This document shows positions 6,986 through 13,623 of a DNA stretch of 15,389 nt, one piece after another (within the stretch, counting starts at the first letter, position 1; every line of letters begins with the position of its first letter). The notes below the pieces were generated by a model. That model was not told where the DNA came from. It searched no databases and saw nothing but the letters and a program-made list of their open reading frames with translations. Made by a program: the position numbers and the translations under genes. Location of the stretch: the NCBI GenBank assembly GCA_025464695.1, contig JAODNQ010000293.1, forward strand, positions 1 through 15,389, in the 5' to 3' direction. This DNA comes from Frankiales bacterium. GTDB lineage: Bacteria > Actinomycetota > Actinomycetes > Mycobacteriales > SCTD01.

Positions 6986-9900
6986 TCAGCCCGCGCCGGT
7001 GCGCAGGCCGCGCCGCTCGCGGCCGAGCAGCAGCTCGGCCTTCAGGCGGCGCACGATGGTCGGCATGAGCAGGAGCGCGAGCTTCTCGGCCTCCTCGGGC
7101 CCCAGGGCCGGCGCCTCGTGACCCCCCTCGGCAGGGTGCTGGGACACCGCGGGAACGACCTGCGTCTCCGCGCGGACCGGCGCCGGGGGCAGCTCACGCA
7201 CCGCCTGGACAGCGGGCGGGGCCGGGTCCGCTGGGTGAGGGGCGGAGGCGAGGGGCAGCGCGGCGGGTGCTCGACCTGGCGGTCGCGGGACGTCGGCACC
7301 TGCGGGCTCGCTCGGCCAGCTGAGGGCGCGCGCCACGACGGGCAGCGCGACCTCGGGCTGCGACGCCGACCCACGCTGCCGCTGCACCGTCCAGGGTCCG
7401 GACGACGACGTGGCGCCCAGCGTCGGACGGGTCGCGAGGGCGCCGGGCGACGTCGTCGAGACCGTCCCGCCCTCGTCGGGCACCGCGCTGCCCCAGGGAG
7501 TACCGGCGTCGGACGGCTGCTCCAGGGTGTCGTCCAGGCGCACTGCCCTGCTCGCCGCAGGGGGGTCGCCGAGCAGCGGCAGCGCGACGGACGGCGGGCT
7601 CGCGGGCTCGAGGCCGTCGGTCCCGGGTGCGTCCGGGTGGTCGGGCGTCCCGCCGAGCAGCGCGCGCTGCAGGGAGGCGACCGGGGGCTGGGCCGGTGCG
7701 TGGCCCACGGCTCGGGACAGCACGAGAGCGGCACCGGTCCGGGGGACGTCACGTGGTGGGGCCAGGGCGACGGGCAGCCCGGTGCGTCCCGGTGCTGCGC
7801 TGAGGGCTGCCGGGGAGGGCGCACCGGGCGGGGGCGGAGCGGGAGCGACGGCGCGGAGCAGCTGCAGCGAGGGCGACCGGGTGCCGGGCACCGGCAGACC
7901 CCACGAGGACGTGCCGCTCCTCGTGGCGGACTGCGGGGACGCCGTGCCGGGCGAGGAGGAACCGGTGGGGCTCGCTGCCGCCCGGCTGACCGGACCGCTG
8001 CTGAGGCGTTGCAACGAGGCGACGGCTCTCGTCGCGCCCGGGAGCGACGCGACGGGCAGGCCGGCCGGCCCGGAGGACGTCGGCGGCGTGGGGTCGGCGT
8101 CGGAGATCGGGGGGAGCAGCAGCGGGAGGGTGCGGACCAGCTCGTCGGGGGCGAGCCCCATCGGCTCGGACGTGCCCGCGGCGGCGGGCCCCGGGTGCGG
8201 CAGGTCGAGGCCCTCGTCCGCCCGGGACTGGAGGAGCGGCACGTCCGGCTGCTGGACGAGTGCCCCGGGCGCGCCGTCCTCCGAGGCCCTCTCGACGGTC
8301 CGCTGGACCGGTCCGTGAGCAAGGGCCGCCACCGGTCGGGGCAGCTCGGCGGACGGGCCGGTCGCGGTCGTCGGCAGGGGGGGCGTGCTGGTCGCTCCCT
8401 CGCGCGGTCGGAGCAGGGGGCGGGCGGGTCCGGGCTGGTCCGGAGACCGCTGCACCACGGGTGTCACACCGGGCGCGACCGGGACCGCGGCACCGGACGG
8501 GTTGGGCGGGGACAGCTCGGACGCCTGTCGGTGCGCCTGCGGTCTCGGGCTGTCGTGCCGCGCGGACAGGTCCGACGACGCGGCAGCCGACGAGGTCGTG
8601 CTCCGCTGCACCACGGACAGCTCGAGGGGCGCGGCCGCTGATGACGGCCCACTCGGCTCCACGGCCGCCCGGTCGAGCGGCGCAGCAGCGGGGGGCTGCC
8701 CCGGCGTGTGCTGCGGCACGGGGACCGACGCGGCCGTACTCCGCTGCACCACCGACAGGTCGACCGGCGCTGCGACCGGCGGGTGCACGTCCGCCGGGTC
8801 GAGCAGCACGGCGACCGGTGACGAAGCACCCGTGTGCAGCACCGGCAGGTCGACCGGCGTGACTGCTGACGACGCCGCCCTGCTCTGTACCGACCGCTCT
8901 ACCGGCGCGGCGGACGACGACGTCGCACTCCGCTGCGCCACCGACTCCTCGAACGGCAGGGCAGCCGACGACGCCCCGCTCGACTGCACCACTGACAGGT
9001 CGAGCGGCGCGACCGGATCCGGCGTCGGCGCAGCAACAGCACCTGCGCTGGCTGGCGCGCCGGCACGCGCAGACAGCAGCTCGGCGGCAGGAGCAGCACC
9101 CCCAGGCAGCGGGGACGCAGTGACGGGGAGGACCTGCACCTCGCCAGGAGGCAGCGGGACGTGCGGGCCGTCCGCGGGGCTGGGCAGCTGGACGGCCGCG
9201 GCAGTGCTGCGCTGCAGCACGGGAGGTGCTGCCGCGGCACCTGGCCGTCGCGCCGTGACCGGCAGGTCGACCGCGGGCGGCGACGTCGGCAAGGTCTCCA
9301 CCTCGGGGCCGGTCGGTTCCAGGCGGCCGGTGGGAAGCAGGTCACGGACCGCGTCCGGTGCCGCCGTCCGCTGGACCGCTGCGGCAGCCGGCGAGGGCCG
9401 GTCGGCGACGGACGGGGTCGCCGAAGGGGACGTTCCGTCGGAGTCGGGATGCCCCACGTCGCGCACCGGGGCCGGGTCTGCCTCCTGCCCGGGTGCCAGG
9501 TCCCCGGAGGCTGCGACACTCTCCCCGTCCGGCAGCACGGCAGCCGCCACCTCGACGACTGGACCGTCCGCCTGGCGACCACTTGCCTGCGTCAGGGGCA
9601 GCGGGAGGCCGGGAGGCGGGTCGAGCGGGGCCGGCGTCGGAGGGTCAGCGGCTGCCACGTCTAGGAGCCGGGAGAGCACGGGCAGCTGCGGCGAGCCGCC
9701 GGCCGGCGACACGTCCGGGGCCTCGGCGCCCGACAGGTCGACGGCAGGAGCCGAGGCCGGAGCCGCAGCGCCGACGGCCTCGGCCGGCGCCGGGGAGGCG
9801 TCCCTCGACGCTGCGGGAGCAGGCGGCAGCGCCGGGGAGGAGTCGCTCGACCCTGCGGGACCGACGACGTCGGCGGGCGACAGCGCCGGGAACACGGCTG

Positions 9901-10834
9901 CCGGAGCCGCAGCGCCGCCGTCGGCAGGCAGCGACGGGGCCGCGTCTGCCGGAGGCTCAGCACTGCCGGCGGCTGTGCTGCCACGGGGCGCGGCGGGCGA
10001 GGGCGTCCGCTGGACGAGGGCGTCGGCGGCACGCGGCAGGCTCGGCGGTGCCGGCGGTGTCTGCGAGGACGAGGGCGCGCGGTCGCCCGCCGGGACGGCA
10101 CGGTCAATGGCGCGCTGCACGGACGGCGGAGCCGCCTCCCGCTGCGGGGTCCGCAGCACGCCCGTCGGCAGTGGGGCGCCGAGGCCCAGCCGGGCTGTCG
10201 ACGTCGGCACCGACCCGGGCGTCCGGACGCGTTGGACCGGCGCCGGCGGACCGGGCAGCGGCACCCAGGTGGCGGTGTCGTCGCTCCAGGAGGCGAAGGC
10301 GTCCGCCACGTCAGCCTCAGGGGACGGAGCGTACGGCGGCTCCTGGGACGGCGCCTCGGGGGCAGCAGCGGGTGCGTCGCGCTCGGGCAGTGCGTCGACG
10401 TGCAGCAGGGGCAGCTCGTGCGGCGGCGCGGCGTGCGTCAGGTCGGTCGGGACGGACCGAGGGGCGGCGGCGCGCGGCGCGGTCACGACCCGCTGCAGCG
10501 GCGTGCGCTCCTGCACGAGGGGCAGCTCCAGGCCGCCTCCTCGCACGACGGGCACGCCCCCGCCGTCGCCGTCGACGGTGCCGGCCGGGGCGTCGCGGTC
10601 GAGCAGGTGGGTGAGACGCCCCATCGACGACGGGTCGGCCCACAGCGACAGCTGCGCAGGGAAGGCGGCAGGCGCGGTCGTCAGCGGCATCGCACCGACG
10701 GTGCGCTGCAGCGGGGGCAGGAACGCCCAGCCCGCCGGGCCGGGTGCCGGCCTCGCGCCGTCGTCGGCTGCCCGCGCGGCCGGTGCCGGTGCGTCGTCGT
10801 CGTGCTGCCACGGCCAGCGCAGCCCCCAGGCCAC
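6986..10834 (-). CDS. Giant Pro/Ala/Ser-rich eCIS protein with V/L-Q-R repeats, candidate tape measure or scaffold
   Basis: This 1282-residue protein has no domain I can name. It is dominated by Pro, Ala, Ser, Leu and Val; I see no cysteine, and the only two lysines are near the C-terminus, so it should be largely disordered. Three parts stand out: a Trp-rich, acidic start (MAWGLRWPWQHDDD), a long body with about 14 V-Q-R or L-Q-R motifs (such as residues 42-44, 113-115, 200-202 and 240-241), and a 45-residue tail with a probable amphipathic helix (EEAEKLALLLMPTIVRRLKAEL). Around bases 8380-9020 a module of the type P-L-x-L-S-V-V-Q-R-S-x-x-S-S-A-A recurs with decay. The GTG start has GAGGGGG 9 bases upstream and lies four bases after the DUF6760-like gene. 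Its place between the tube/chaperone genes and the LysM/hub genes is where contractile phages encode the tape measure, so a length-setting or lumen role is inferred; cargo scaffold is the alternative. Confidence 0.75.
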   Translation of the reverse strand: MAWGLRWPWQHDDDAPAPAARAADDGARPAPGPAGWAFLPPLQRTVGAMPLTTAPAAFPAQLSLWADPSSMGRLTHLLDRDAPAGTVDGDGGGVPVVRGGGLELPLVQERTPLQRVVTAPRAAAPRSVPTDLTHAAPPHELPLLHVDALPERDAPAAAPEAPSQEPPYAPSPEADVADAFASWSDDTATWVPLPGPPAPVQRVRTPGSVPTSTARLGLGAPLPTGVLRTPQREAAPPSVQRAIDRAVPAGDRAPSSSQTPPAPPSLPRAADALVQRTPSPAAPRGSTAAGSAEPPADAAPSLPADGGAAAPAAVFPALSPADVVGPAGSSDSSPALPPAPAASRDASPAPAEAVGAAAPASAPAVDLSGAEAPDVSPAGGSPQLPVLSRLLDVAAADPPTPAPLDPPPGLPLPLTQASGRQADGPVVEVAAAVLPDGESVAASGDLAPGQEADPAPVRDVGHPDSDGTSPSATPSVADRPSPAAAAVQRTAAPDAVRDLLPTGRLEPTGPEVETLPTSPPAVDLPVTARRPGAAAAPPVLQRSTAAAVQLPSPADGPHVPLPPGEVQVLPVTASPLPGGAAPAAELLSARAGAPASAGAVAAPTPDPVAPLDLSVVQSSGASSAALPFEESVAQRSATSSSAAPVERSVQSRAASSAVTPVDLPVLHTGASSPVAVLLDPADVHPPVAAPVDLSVVQRSTAASVPVPQHTPGQPPAAAPLDRAAVEPSGPSSAAAPLELSVVQRSTTSSAAASSDLSARHDSPRPQAHRQASELSPPNPSGAAVPVAPGVTPVVQRSPDQPGPARPLLRPREGATSTPPLPTTATGPSAELPRPVAALAHGPVQRTVERASEDGAPGALVQQPDVPLLQSRADEGLDLPHPGPAAAGTSEPMGLAPDELVRTLPLLLPPISDADPTPPTSSGPAGLPVASLPGATRAVASLQRLSSGPVSRAAASPTGSSSPGTASPQSATRSGTSSWGLPVPGTRSPSLQLLRAVAPAPPPPGAPSPAALSAAPGRTGLPVALAPPRDVPRTGAALVLSRAVGHAPAQPPVASLQRALLGGTPDHPDAPGTDGLEPASPPSVALPLLGDPPAASRAVRLDDTLEQPSDAGTPWGSAVPDEGGTVSTTSPGALATRPTLGATSSSGPWTVQRQRGSASQPEVALPVVARALSWPSEPAGADVPRPPGRAPAALPLASAPHPADPAPPAVQAVRELPPAPVRAETQVVPAVSQHPAEGGHEAPALGPEEAEKLALLLMPTIVRRLKAELLLGRERRGLRTGAG
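8380..9020 (-). repeat. Degenerate repeat region inside the giant Pro/Ala-rich gene
   Basis: The + strand 12-mer CCGCTGCACCAC occurs exactly at 8447-8458, 8603-8614 and 8741-8752, with diverged copies near 8930 and 8979. On the coding strand it encodes the V-V-Q-R core. Flanking bases around the 8603, 8741 and 8979 copies are also similar (GACAG followed by TCGA), so the repeat unit is longer than the core and arose by duplication rather than codon bias alone. Confidence 0.7.
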
Positions 10835-10838
10835 CGGG

Positions 10839-10997
10839 TCAGTCCCCCTCGGACAGCCGCACGTTGATGGCGGCGATCTCGCTGGCGTACCGCCGGCGCT
10901 GGCCGTGCTCGAGGTCGAGGATGTCGTCGAGCGGCCAGTGGAAGTGGTAGGCGACGTACGCGACCTCCTCGTAGATCCGGTCGGCCGCGTACGTCAC
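10839..10997 (-). CDS. DUF6760-like mini-protein of eCIS clusters
   Basis: This 52-residue protein reads VTYAADRIYEEVAYVAYHFHWPLDDILDLE and so on (shown in parts: IYEEVAYVAYHFHW, DDILDLEHGQRRRY, EIAAINVRL). The IYEEVAYVAYHFHW...DILDLEHxxRRRYxxEIxxIN pattern is typical of the small DUF6760 proteins found between tube and baseplate genes of eCIS clusters; function unknown. It looks like a compact helical protein, and by position it may be a tail assembly chaperone or hub factor (inference). The GTG at 10995-10997 is chosen over an upstream in-frame start because it overlaps the preceding stop as GTGA, has GGGGGA upstream, and the longer N-terminus is Pro/Arg-rich and unlike the family. Confidence 0.8.
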   Translation of the reverse strand: MTYAADRIYEEVAYVAYHFHWPLDDILDLEHGQRRRYASEIAAINVRLSEGD

Positions 10998-11449
10998 GAT
11001 TCCCCCAGGCGGCCACCGGCGAGGTCGACCGTGGAGCGGTGCTGGCACTGCGGGCAGGTGACCGCGACCTTGGTGTGGCCCTCGGCGTTGATGCGCCGGT
11101 AGAAGTCCTGCAGGAACGCGACGTCGGAGGCGAACATGTTCTCCACGACCGACGACGTCACGCCCGGCAGCGTCCCGAGGCTCGAGATCACCCGCCCCAG
11201 CAGGACCACCGTGGTGAAGGCCGCGTTCTCCTGCACCCGGGCGTCGTAGAGCGGGAGCAGCTCGTCTCGCGCGGTGGCCAGGCGCATGGTGCCGCGGCGG
11301 TGCAGCACCCCGTCGGCGTCGAGGTAGCCCCGAGGCAGCTCGAAGTCGAACTCGGTGCGCAGCACCGGCCGCGGGTCGGTCGCGGGCGACGAGGTGGTCG
11401 GCTGCACGGGGAGGTCCGCCAGCACCCCGTTCGCCCGCGACCGCTGCAT
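10994..11449 (-). CDS. T4-type baseplate hub assembly chaperone-like protein
   Basis: This 151-residue protein has a disordered first 30 residues, then FDFELPRGYLDADGVLHRRG (35-53) and TARDELLPLYDARVQENAAF (59-78), a mostly helical middle (VVLLGRVISSLG, FASDVAFLQDFYRRIN) and a CPQCQH pair at 132-137. The LPRGYxDxDGxxHR...DE pattern with a late CPxC resembles the T4 gp26-like baseplate hub assembly chaperone family seen in eCIS loci; the similarity is judged by eye. Only one CxxC is present, so zinc binding would need H137 or a partner. Its ATG shares a base with the tube stop (TGATG) and its TGA overlaps the next GTG, so it is coupled on both sides. Alternative: an unrelated tail assembly chaperone in the gpG/GT position. 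Confidence 0.65.
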   Translation of the reverse strand: MQRSRANGVLADLPVQPTTSSPATDPRPVLRTEFDFELPRGYLDADGVLHRRGTMRLATARDELLPLYDARVQENAAFTTVVLLGRVISSLGTLPGVTSSVVENMFASDVAFLQDFYRRINAEGHTKVAVTCPQCQHRSTVDLAGGRLGES

Positions 11450-11895
11450 CAGACGACCGCTACTTCGTCGAAGCAGACGATGAACTTCTCGGTGGCCGAC
11501 TCCGACGCGCCGGCCTTGAGGCTGTTGACCTCGATGCTGCGTACCCAGCAGTTCGTGAAGTTGTACGTCAGGATCGTCGTGCCGGTGTAGTCGAGCAGCT
11601 CGACGGACGCGGTCTTGCGCGACCCCTTGAGGTCGCCCTTGACGACGGTGCTGAGCCAGTCCGACATCGTCTTGCTGTCGGTCAGGCCGCGGGTCACCGT
11701 GACCTCCCCCGGCTTCGGTCGCCCGGGCATCTGGCGCACGACGTACTTGCCGTCCTGCGTCTGCTGCTTGAGCTCGATCTTGTCGACCTCCGACTTGAGG
11801 CCGGAGACCTCGATGACCTTCGGGATCTGGATCCCGTCGATCTTGACGCGGAAGCCGTTGGCTGAGCTGCTGTCGAGTGCGTCAGCGAGAGGCAT
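11449..11895 (-). CDS. Inner tube protein (gp19/Afp1-type)
   Basis: This 148-residue protein is the main tube subunit, stacking in hexameric rings inside the sheath. Family features are NGFRVKIDGIQIPKVIEVSGLKSEVD (13-38), QMPGRPKPGEVTVTRGLTDSKTMSDWL (55-81) and the C-terminal YNFTNCWVRSIEVNSLKAGASESATEKF. It is the best match to the canonical eCIS tube, as opposed to the second tube-like gene further along. The ATG has AAGGAG seven bases upstream, a strong site fitting a highly made structural protein, and the gene lies 17 bases after the sheath stop. Confidence 0.93.
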   Translation of the reverse strand: MPLADALDSSSANGFRVKIDGIQIPKVIEVSGLKSEVDKIELKQQTQDGKYVVRQMPGRPKPGEVTVTRGLTDSKTMSDWLSTVVKGDLKGSRKTASVELLDYTGTTILTYNFTNCWVRSIEVNSLKAGASESATEKFIVCFDEVAVV

Positions 11896-11902
11896 GGTTC
11901 AA

Positions 11903-11908
11903 CTCCTT
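11903..11908 (-). promoter_or_regulatory. Strong ribosome binding site for the tube gene
   Basis: AAGGAG lies seven bases before the ATG at 11893-11895, in the 17-base gap after the sheath stop. Along with the PAAR site it is one of the strongest in the window and fits high tube output. Confidence 0.7.
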
Positions 11909-11912
11909 CAGG

Positions 11913-13505
11913 TCATTCGTTCACGAGACTGGTGCCGCCCGAGAACTGGGACAGCTGGAAGATGACGAACTCCGCGGGCTTGACCGGTGCGACCCCGATC
12001 TGGCACAGCACCTGTCCGGCGTCGATGCCCTCGGCCGGGTTGGTCTCGCTGTCGCACTTGACGTAGTAGGCCTCGTCGGGGTTGAGCCCGAAGAGCGCGC
12101 CCTTGCGCCACTCGTTGACCAGGAAGGCGCTGATGGTGCGGCGGATGCGTGCCCACAGGGCCGGGTCGTTCGGCTCGAAGACCACCCACTGGGTGCCCTG
12201 CAGGATCGACTCCTCCAGGTAGTTGAACAGCCGCCGCACGTTGAGGTAGCGCCACGCCGGGTCGCTGGACAGGGTCCGGGCGCCCCAGACGCGCACGCCC
12301 CGGCCCGGGAAGGTCCGGATGCAGTTGATGCCGCTCGGGTTGAGCAGGTCGTGCTCGGCCTTGGTGAGAGCCGTCTGCAGGCTGATCGCGCCGCGGACGA
12401 TCTCGTTGGCCGGAGCCTTGTGCACCCCGCGGGTCTCGTCGTTGCGGGCCCAGACGCCGGCCATGTGGCCCGACGGCGGGACGAACTGCGCGGTCCCCGA
12501 CACCGGGTCGAGCACCTTGACCCAGGGCCAGTACAGGGCGGCGTACTTGGAGTCGTACCCGGCGTCCTCGACCCGCCACTGCTTGACCTGCTGCGGGCCG
12601 AGGCCGGGCGGGGTGTCGAGGATGGCCATGCGGTCGCCCATGAGCTCGCAGTGCGCGATCATCGCCAGCTGCACCGCCTTGACCTGCTCGAGGTCGATGG
12701 CGCCCTGCTCGTAGGCCGACATGAGGTCGGGCACCGAGACCATGGTGACCTCGTCGATGGCCTCCAGACCGCTGAAGCCGGTGCGGTCGGCGGCGTCGCC
12801 CACGTAGTCCTGGGCGCCGAGCTGGTCGGAGGTCGGCGCCTCCTCGACGACCGGCGGCGGGGCCAGGGTGCTGCTCCCCTTGTCGGGCTTCATGAGAGCG
12901 CTGCCGCTCGCGACCTCCTCGAGGTGGACGAGCTTCGAGGTGGCGTTCACCTTGGTCACGACGTTGTCGGGCCCGCGCTTGGTGGTGACCGGGTCGAAGG
13001 TCTCGGTCACCTTCCCGTCGACGCTGATGATCACCTTGAACTGGTCGTCGGGTGCGCCCTCCGCTCCGGCGTCCCCGACCTCCAGCGCGACCGTCTTGCC
13101 GGACGGTGCGCTGGGCAGGGCATCGGCGCGGTAGCCGCCGATGGCCGCGGTGGCCGGTCCCGCGAGGGCCTTGGTCGCCGGCTTGGCACCGCCGAGTGCC
13201 TTGCCGTTCCCGTTGCCGTTGCCGTTGCCGTTGCCGCCGTTGGCGCCGCCGACCCGGACGATGAAGCAGTTGCCGCCTCCGTTGAGGAAGTAGCCGTAGA
13301 CCGAGTGCGCGAGGTAGGAGCCCGGGACGAAGTCCCCGAACCGCTCGCTGAACTGGGTCCAGTTCGACACGAGGGTCGGCACGTTGACCGGTCCTCGGTC
13401 CGCGAGGCCCACGAAGGCGGCCACCGCGGTGCCGACGCCCTCGATCGGTCGAGACCCTGCTTCGACCTCCTCGACGTAGACACCGGGTGAGAGATACGTC
13501 GGCAT
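11913..13505 (-). CDS. Contractile tail sheath protein (Afp2-4-type)
   Basis: This 530-residue protein is the contractile sheath. MPTYLSPGVYVEEVEAGSRPIEGVGTAV is the classic sheath start, with FVGLADRGPVN and SNWTQFSERFG following. The C-terminal part (about 300-530) has the conserved sheath core: VPPSGHMAGVWARND, RTFPGRGVRVWGARTL, YLNVRRLFNYLEESI, WVVFEPND and a final LSQFSGGTS. Between about residues 85 and 250 an insertion holds an (Asn-Gly) run at 89-101 and a beta-rich stretch; this is expected on the particle surface. Only one sheath gene is present, unlike Afp/PVC clusters, which have several. The ATG has GAGGGGG seven bases upstream. A 118-base gap with a large palindrome precedes it, making it a possible operon start. 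Confidence 0.95.
   Translation of the reverse strand: MPTYLSPGVYVEEVEAGSRPIEGVGTAVAAFVGLADRGPVNVPTLVSNWTQFSERFGDFVPGSYLAHSVYGYFLNGGGNCFIVRVGGANGGNGNGNGNGNGKALGGAKPATKALAGPATAAIGGYRADALPSAPSGKTVALEVGDAGAEGAPDDQFKVIISVDGKVTETFDPVTTKRGPDNVVTKVNATSKLVHLEEVASGSALMKPDKGSSTLAPPPVVEEAPTSDQLGAQDYVGDAADRTGFSGLEAIDEVTMVSVPDLMSAYEQGAIDLEQVKAVQLAMIAHCELMGDRMAILDTPPGLGPQQVKQWRVEDAGYDSKYAALYWPWVKVLDPVSGTAQFVPPSGHMAGVWARNDETRGVHKAPANEIVRGAISLQTALTKAEHDLLNPSGINCIRTFPGRGVRVWGARTLSSDPAWRYLNVRRLFNYLEESILQGTQWVVFEPNDPALWARIRRTISAFLVNEWRKGALFGLNPDEAYYVKCDSETNPAEGIDAGQVLCQIGVAPVKPAEFVIFQLSQFSGGTSLVNE
13200..13241 (-). repeat. Hexanucleotide tract encoding an Asn-Gly run in the sheath
   Basis: The + strand reads as repeats of GTTGCC (with one GTTCCC variant), encoding alternating Asn and Gly at sheath residues 89-101. 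Gain or loss of one unit adds or removes one Asn-Gly pair in frame, so the tract may vary in length without breaking the gene. Confidence 0.85.
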
Positions 13506-13564
13506 GTCCTAGCCCCCTCGCTCTGCTGCTGGTGAGCCGACTCTGACGGGCGGGCAGAGGCCGC

Positions 13565-13586
13565 AGCAGGTCCTGCAGGACCTGCT
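13565..13586. repeat. 22-bp perfect palindrome upstream of the sheath gene
   Basis: The half-site AGCAGGTCCTG is followed directly by its exact reverse complement, with no spacer. It lies 60-81 bases before the sheath start. A spacer-free perfect palindrome is a poor RNA hairpin but a good dimeric-repressor site, so an operator is plausible; a terminator for the DUF4157 gene is the alternative. Confidence 0.85.
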
Positions 13587-13604
13587 CATCGGGAAGCCGT
13601 GGCT

Positions 13605-13616
13605 GCCCGATCGGGC
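13605..13616. repeat. 12-bp palindrome after the DUF4157 stop
   Basis: GCCCGATCGGGC is a perfect palindrome seven bases beyond the TAG of the DUF4157 gene. It may contribute to a terminator together with the imperfect hairpin beside it, but no T-run follows. Confidence 0.6.
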
Positions 13617-13623
13617 GGTCCGG

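Larger units (their letters stand above)
13506..13623 (-). promoter_or_regulatory. Intergenic region before the sheath gene, possible promoter/operator or terminator
   Basis: This 118-base gap is one of the largest in the cluster and precedes the sheath gene. It holds the 22-bp palindrome at 13565-13586 and a 12-bp palindrome at 13605-13616. A GGGCAGCC/GGCTTCCC near-match on the minus strand (13591-13608) could form an imperfect hairpin just after the DUF4157 stop. I cannot identify confident -35 and -10 boxes, so promoter function is inferred from spacing and palindromes only. Confidence 0.4.

Noticed and set aside
8380..9020. CRISPR-like repeats
   Set aside because: The repeats are inside a coding frame, degenerate, unevenly spaced and encode a protein motif; no spacer structure or cas genes.
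10998..11048. Longer N-terminus for the DUF6760-like protein
   Set aside because: The extra 17 residues are Pro/Arg-rich, overlap the end of the conserved CxxC gene, and the GTGA overlap start with GGGGGA upstream gives the usual family length.
8385..11102. A 905-codon open frame on the + strand opposite the giant gene
   Set aside because: Its Gly/Ser/Ala/Thr-rich translation is the reverse image of the proline/alanine-rich frame, and it runs across three gene boundaries of the minus-strand operon. No recognisable start region or domain.
11877..13490. Long + strand frame opposite the sheath
   Set aside because: The sheath reading is unambiguous; the opposite frame shows only low-complexity Val/Asp/Gly/Arg sequence.
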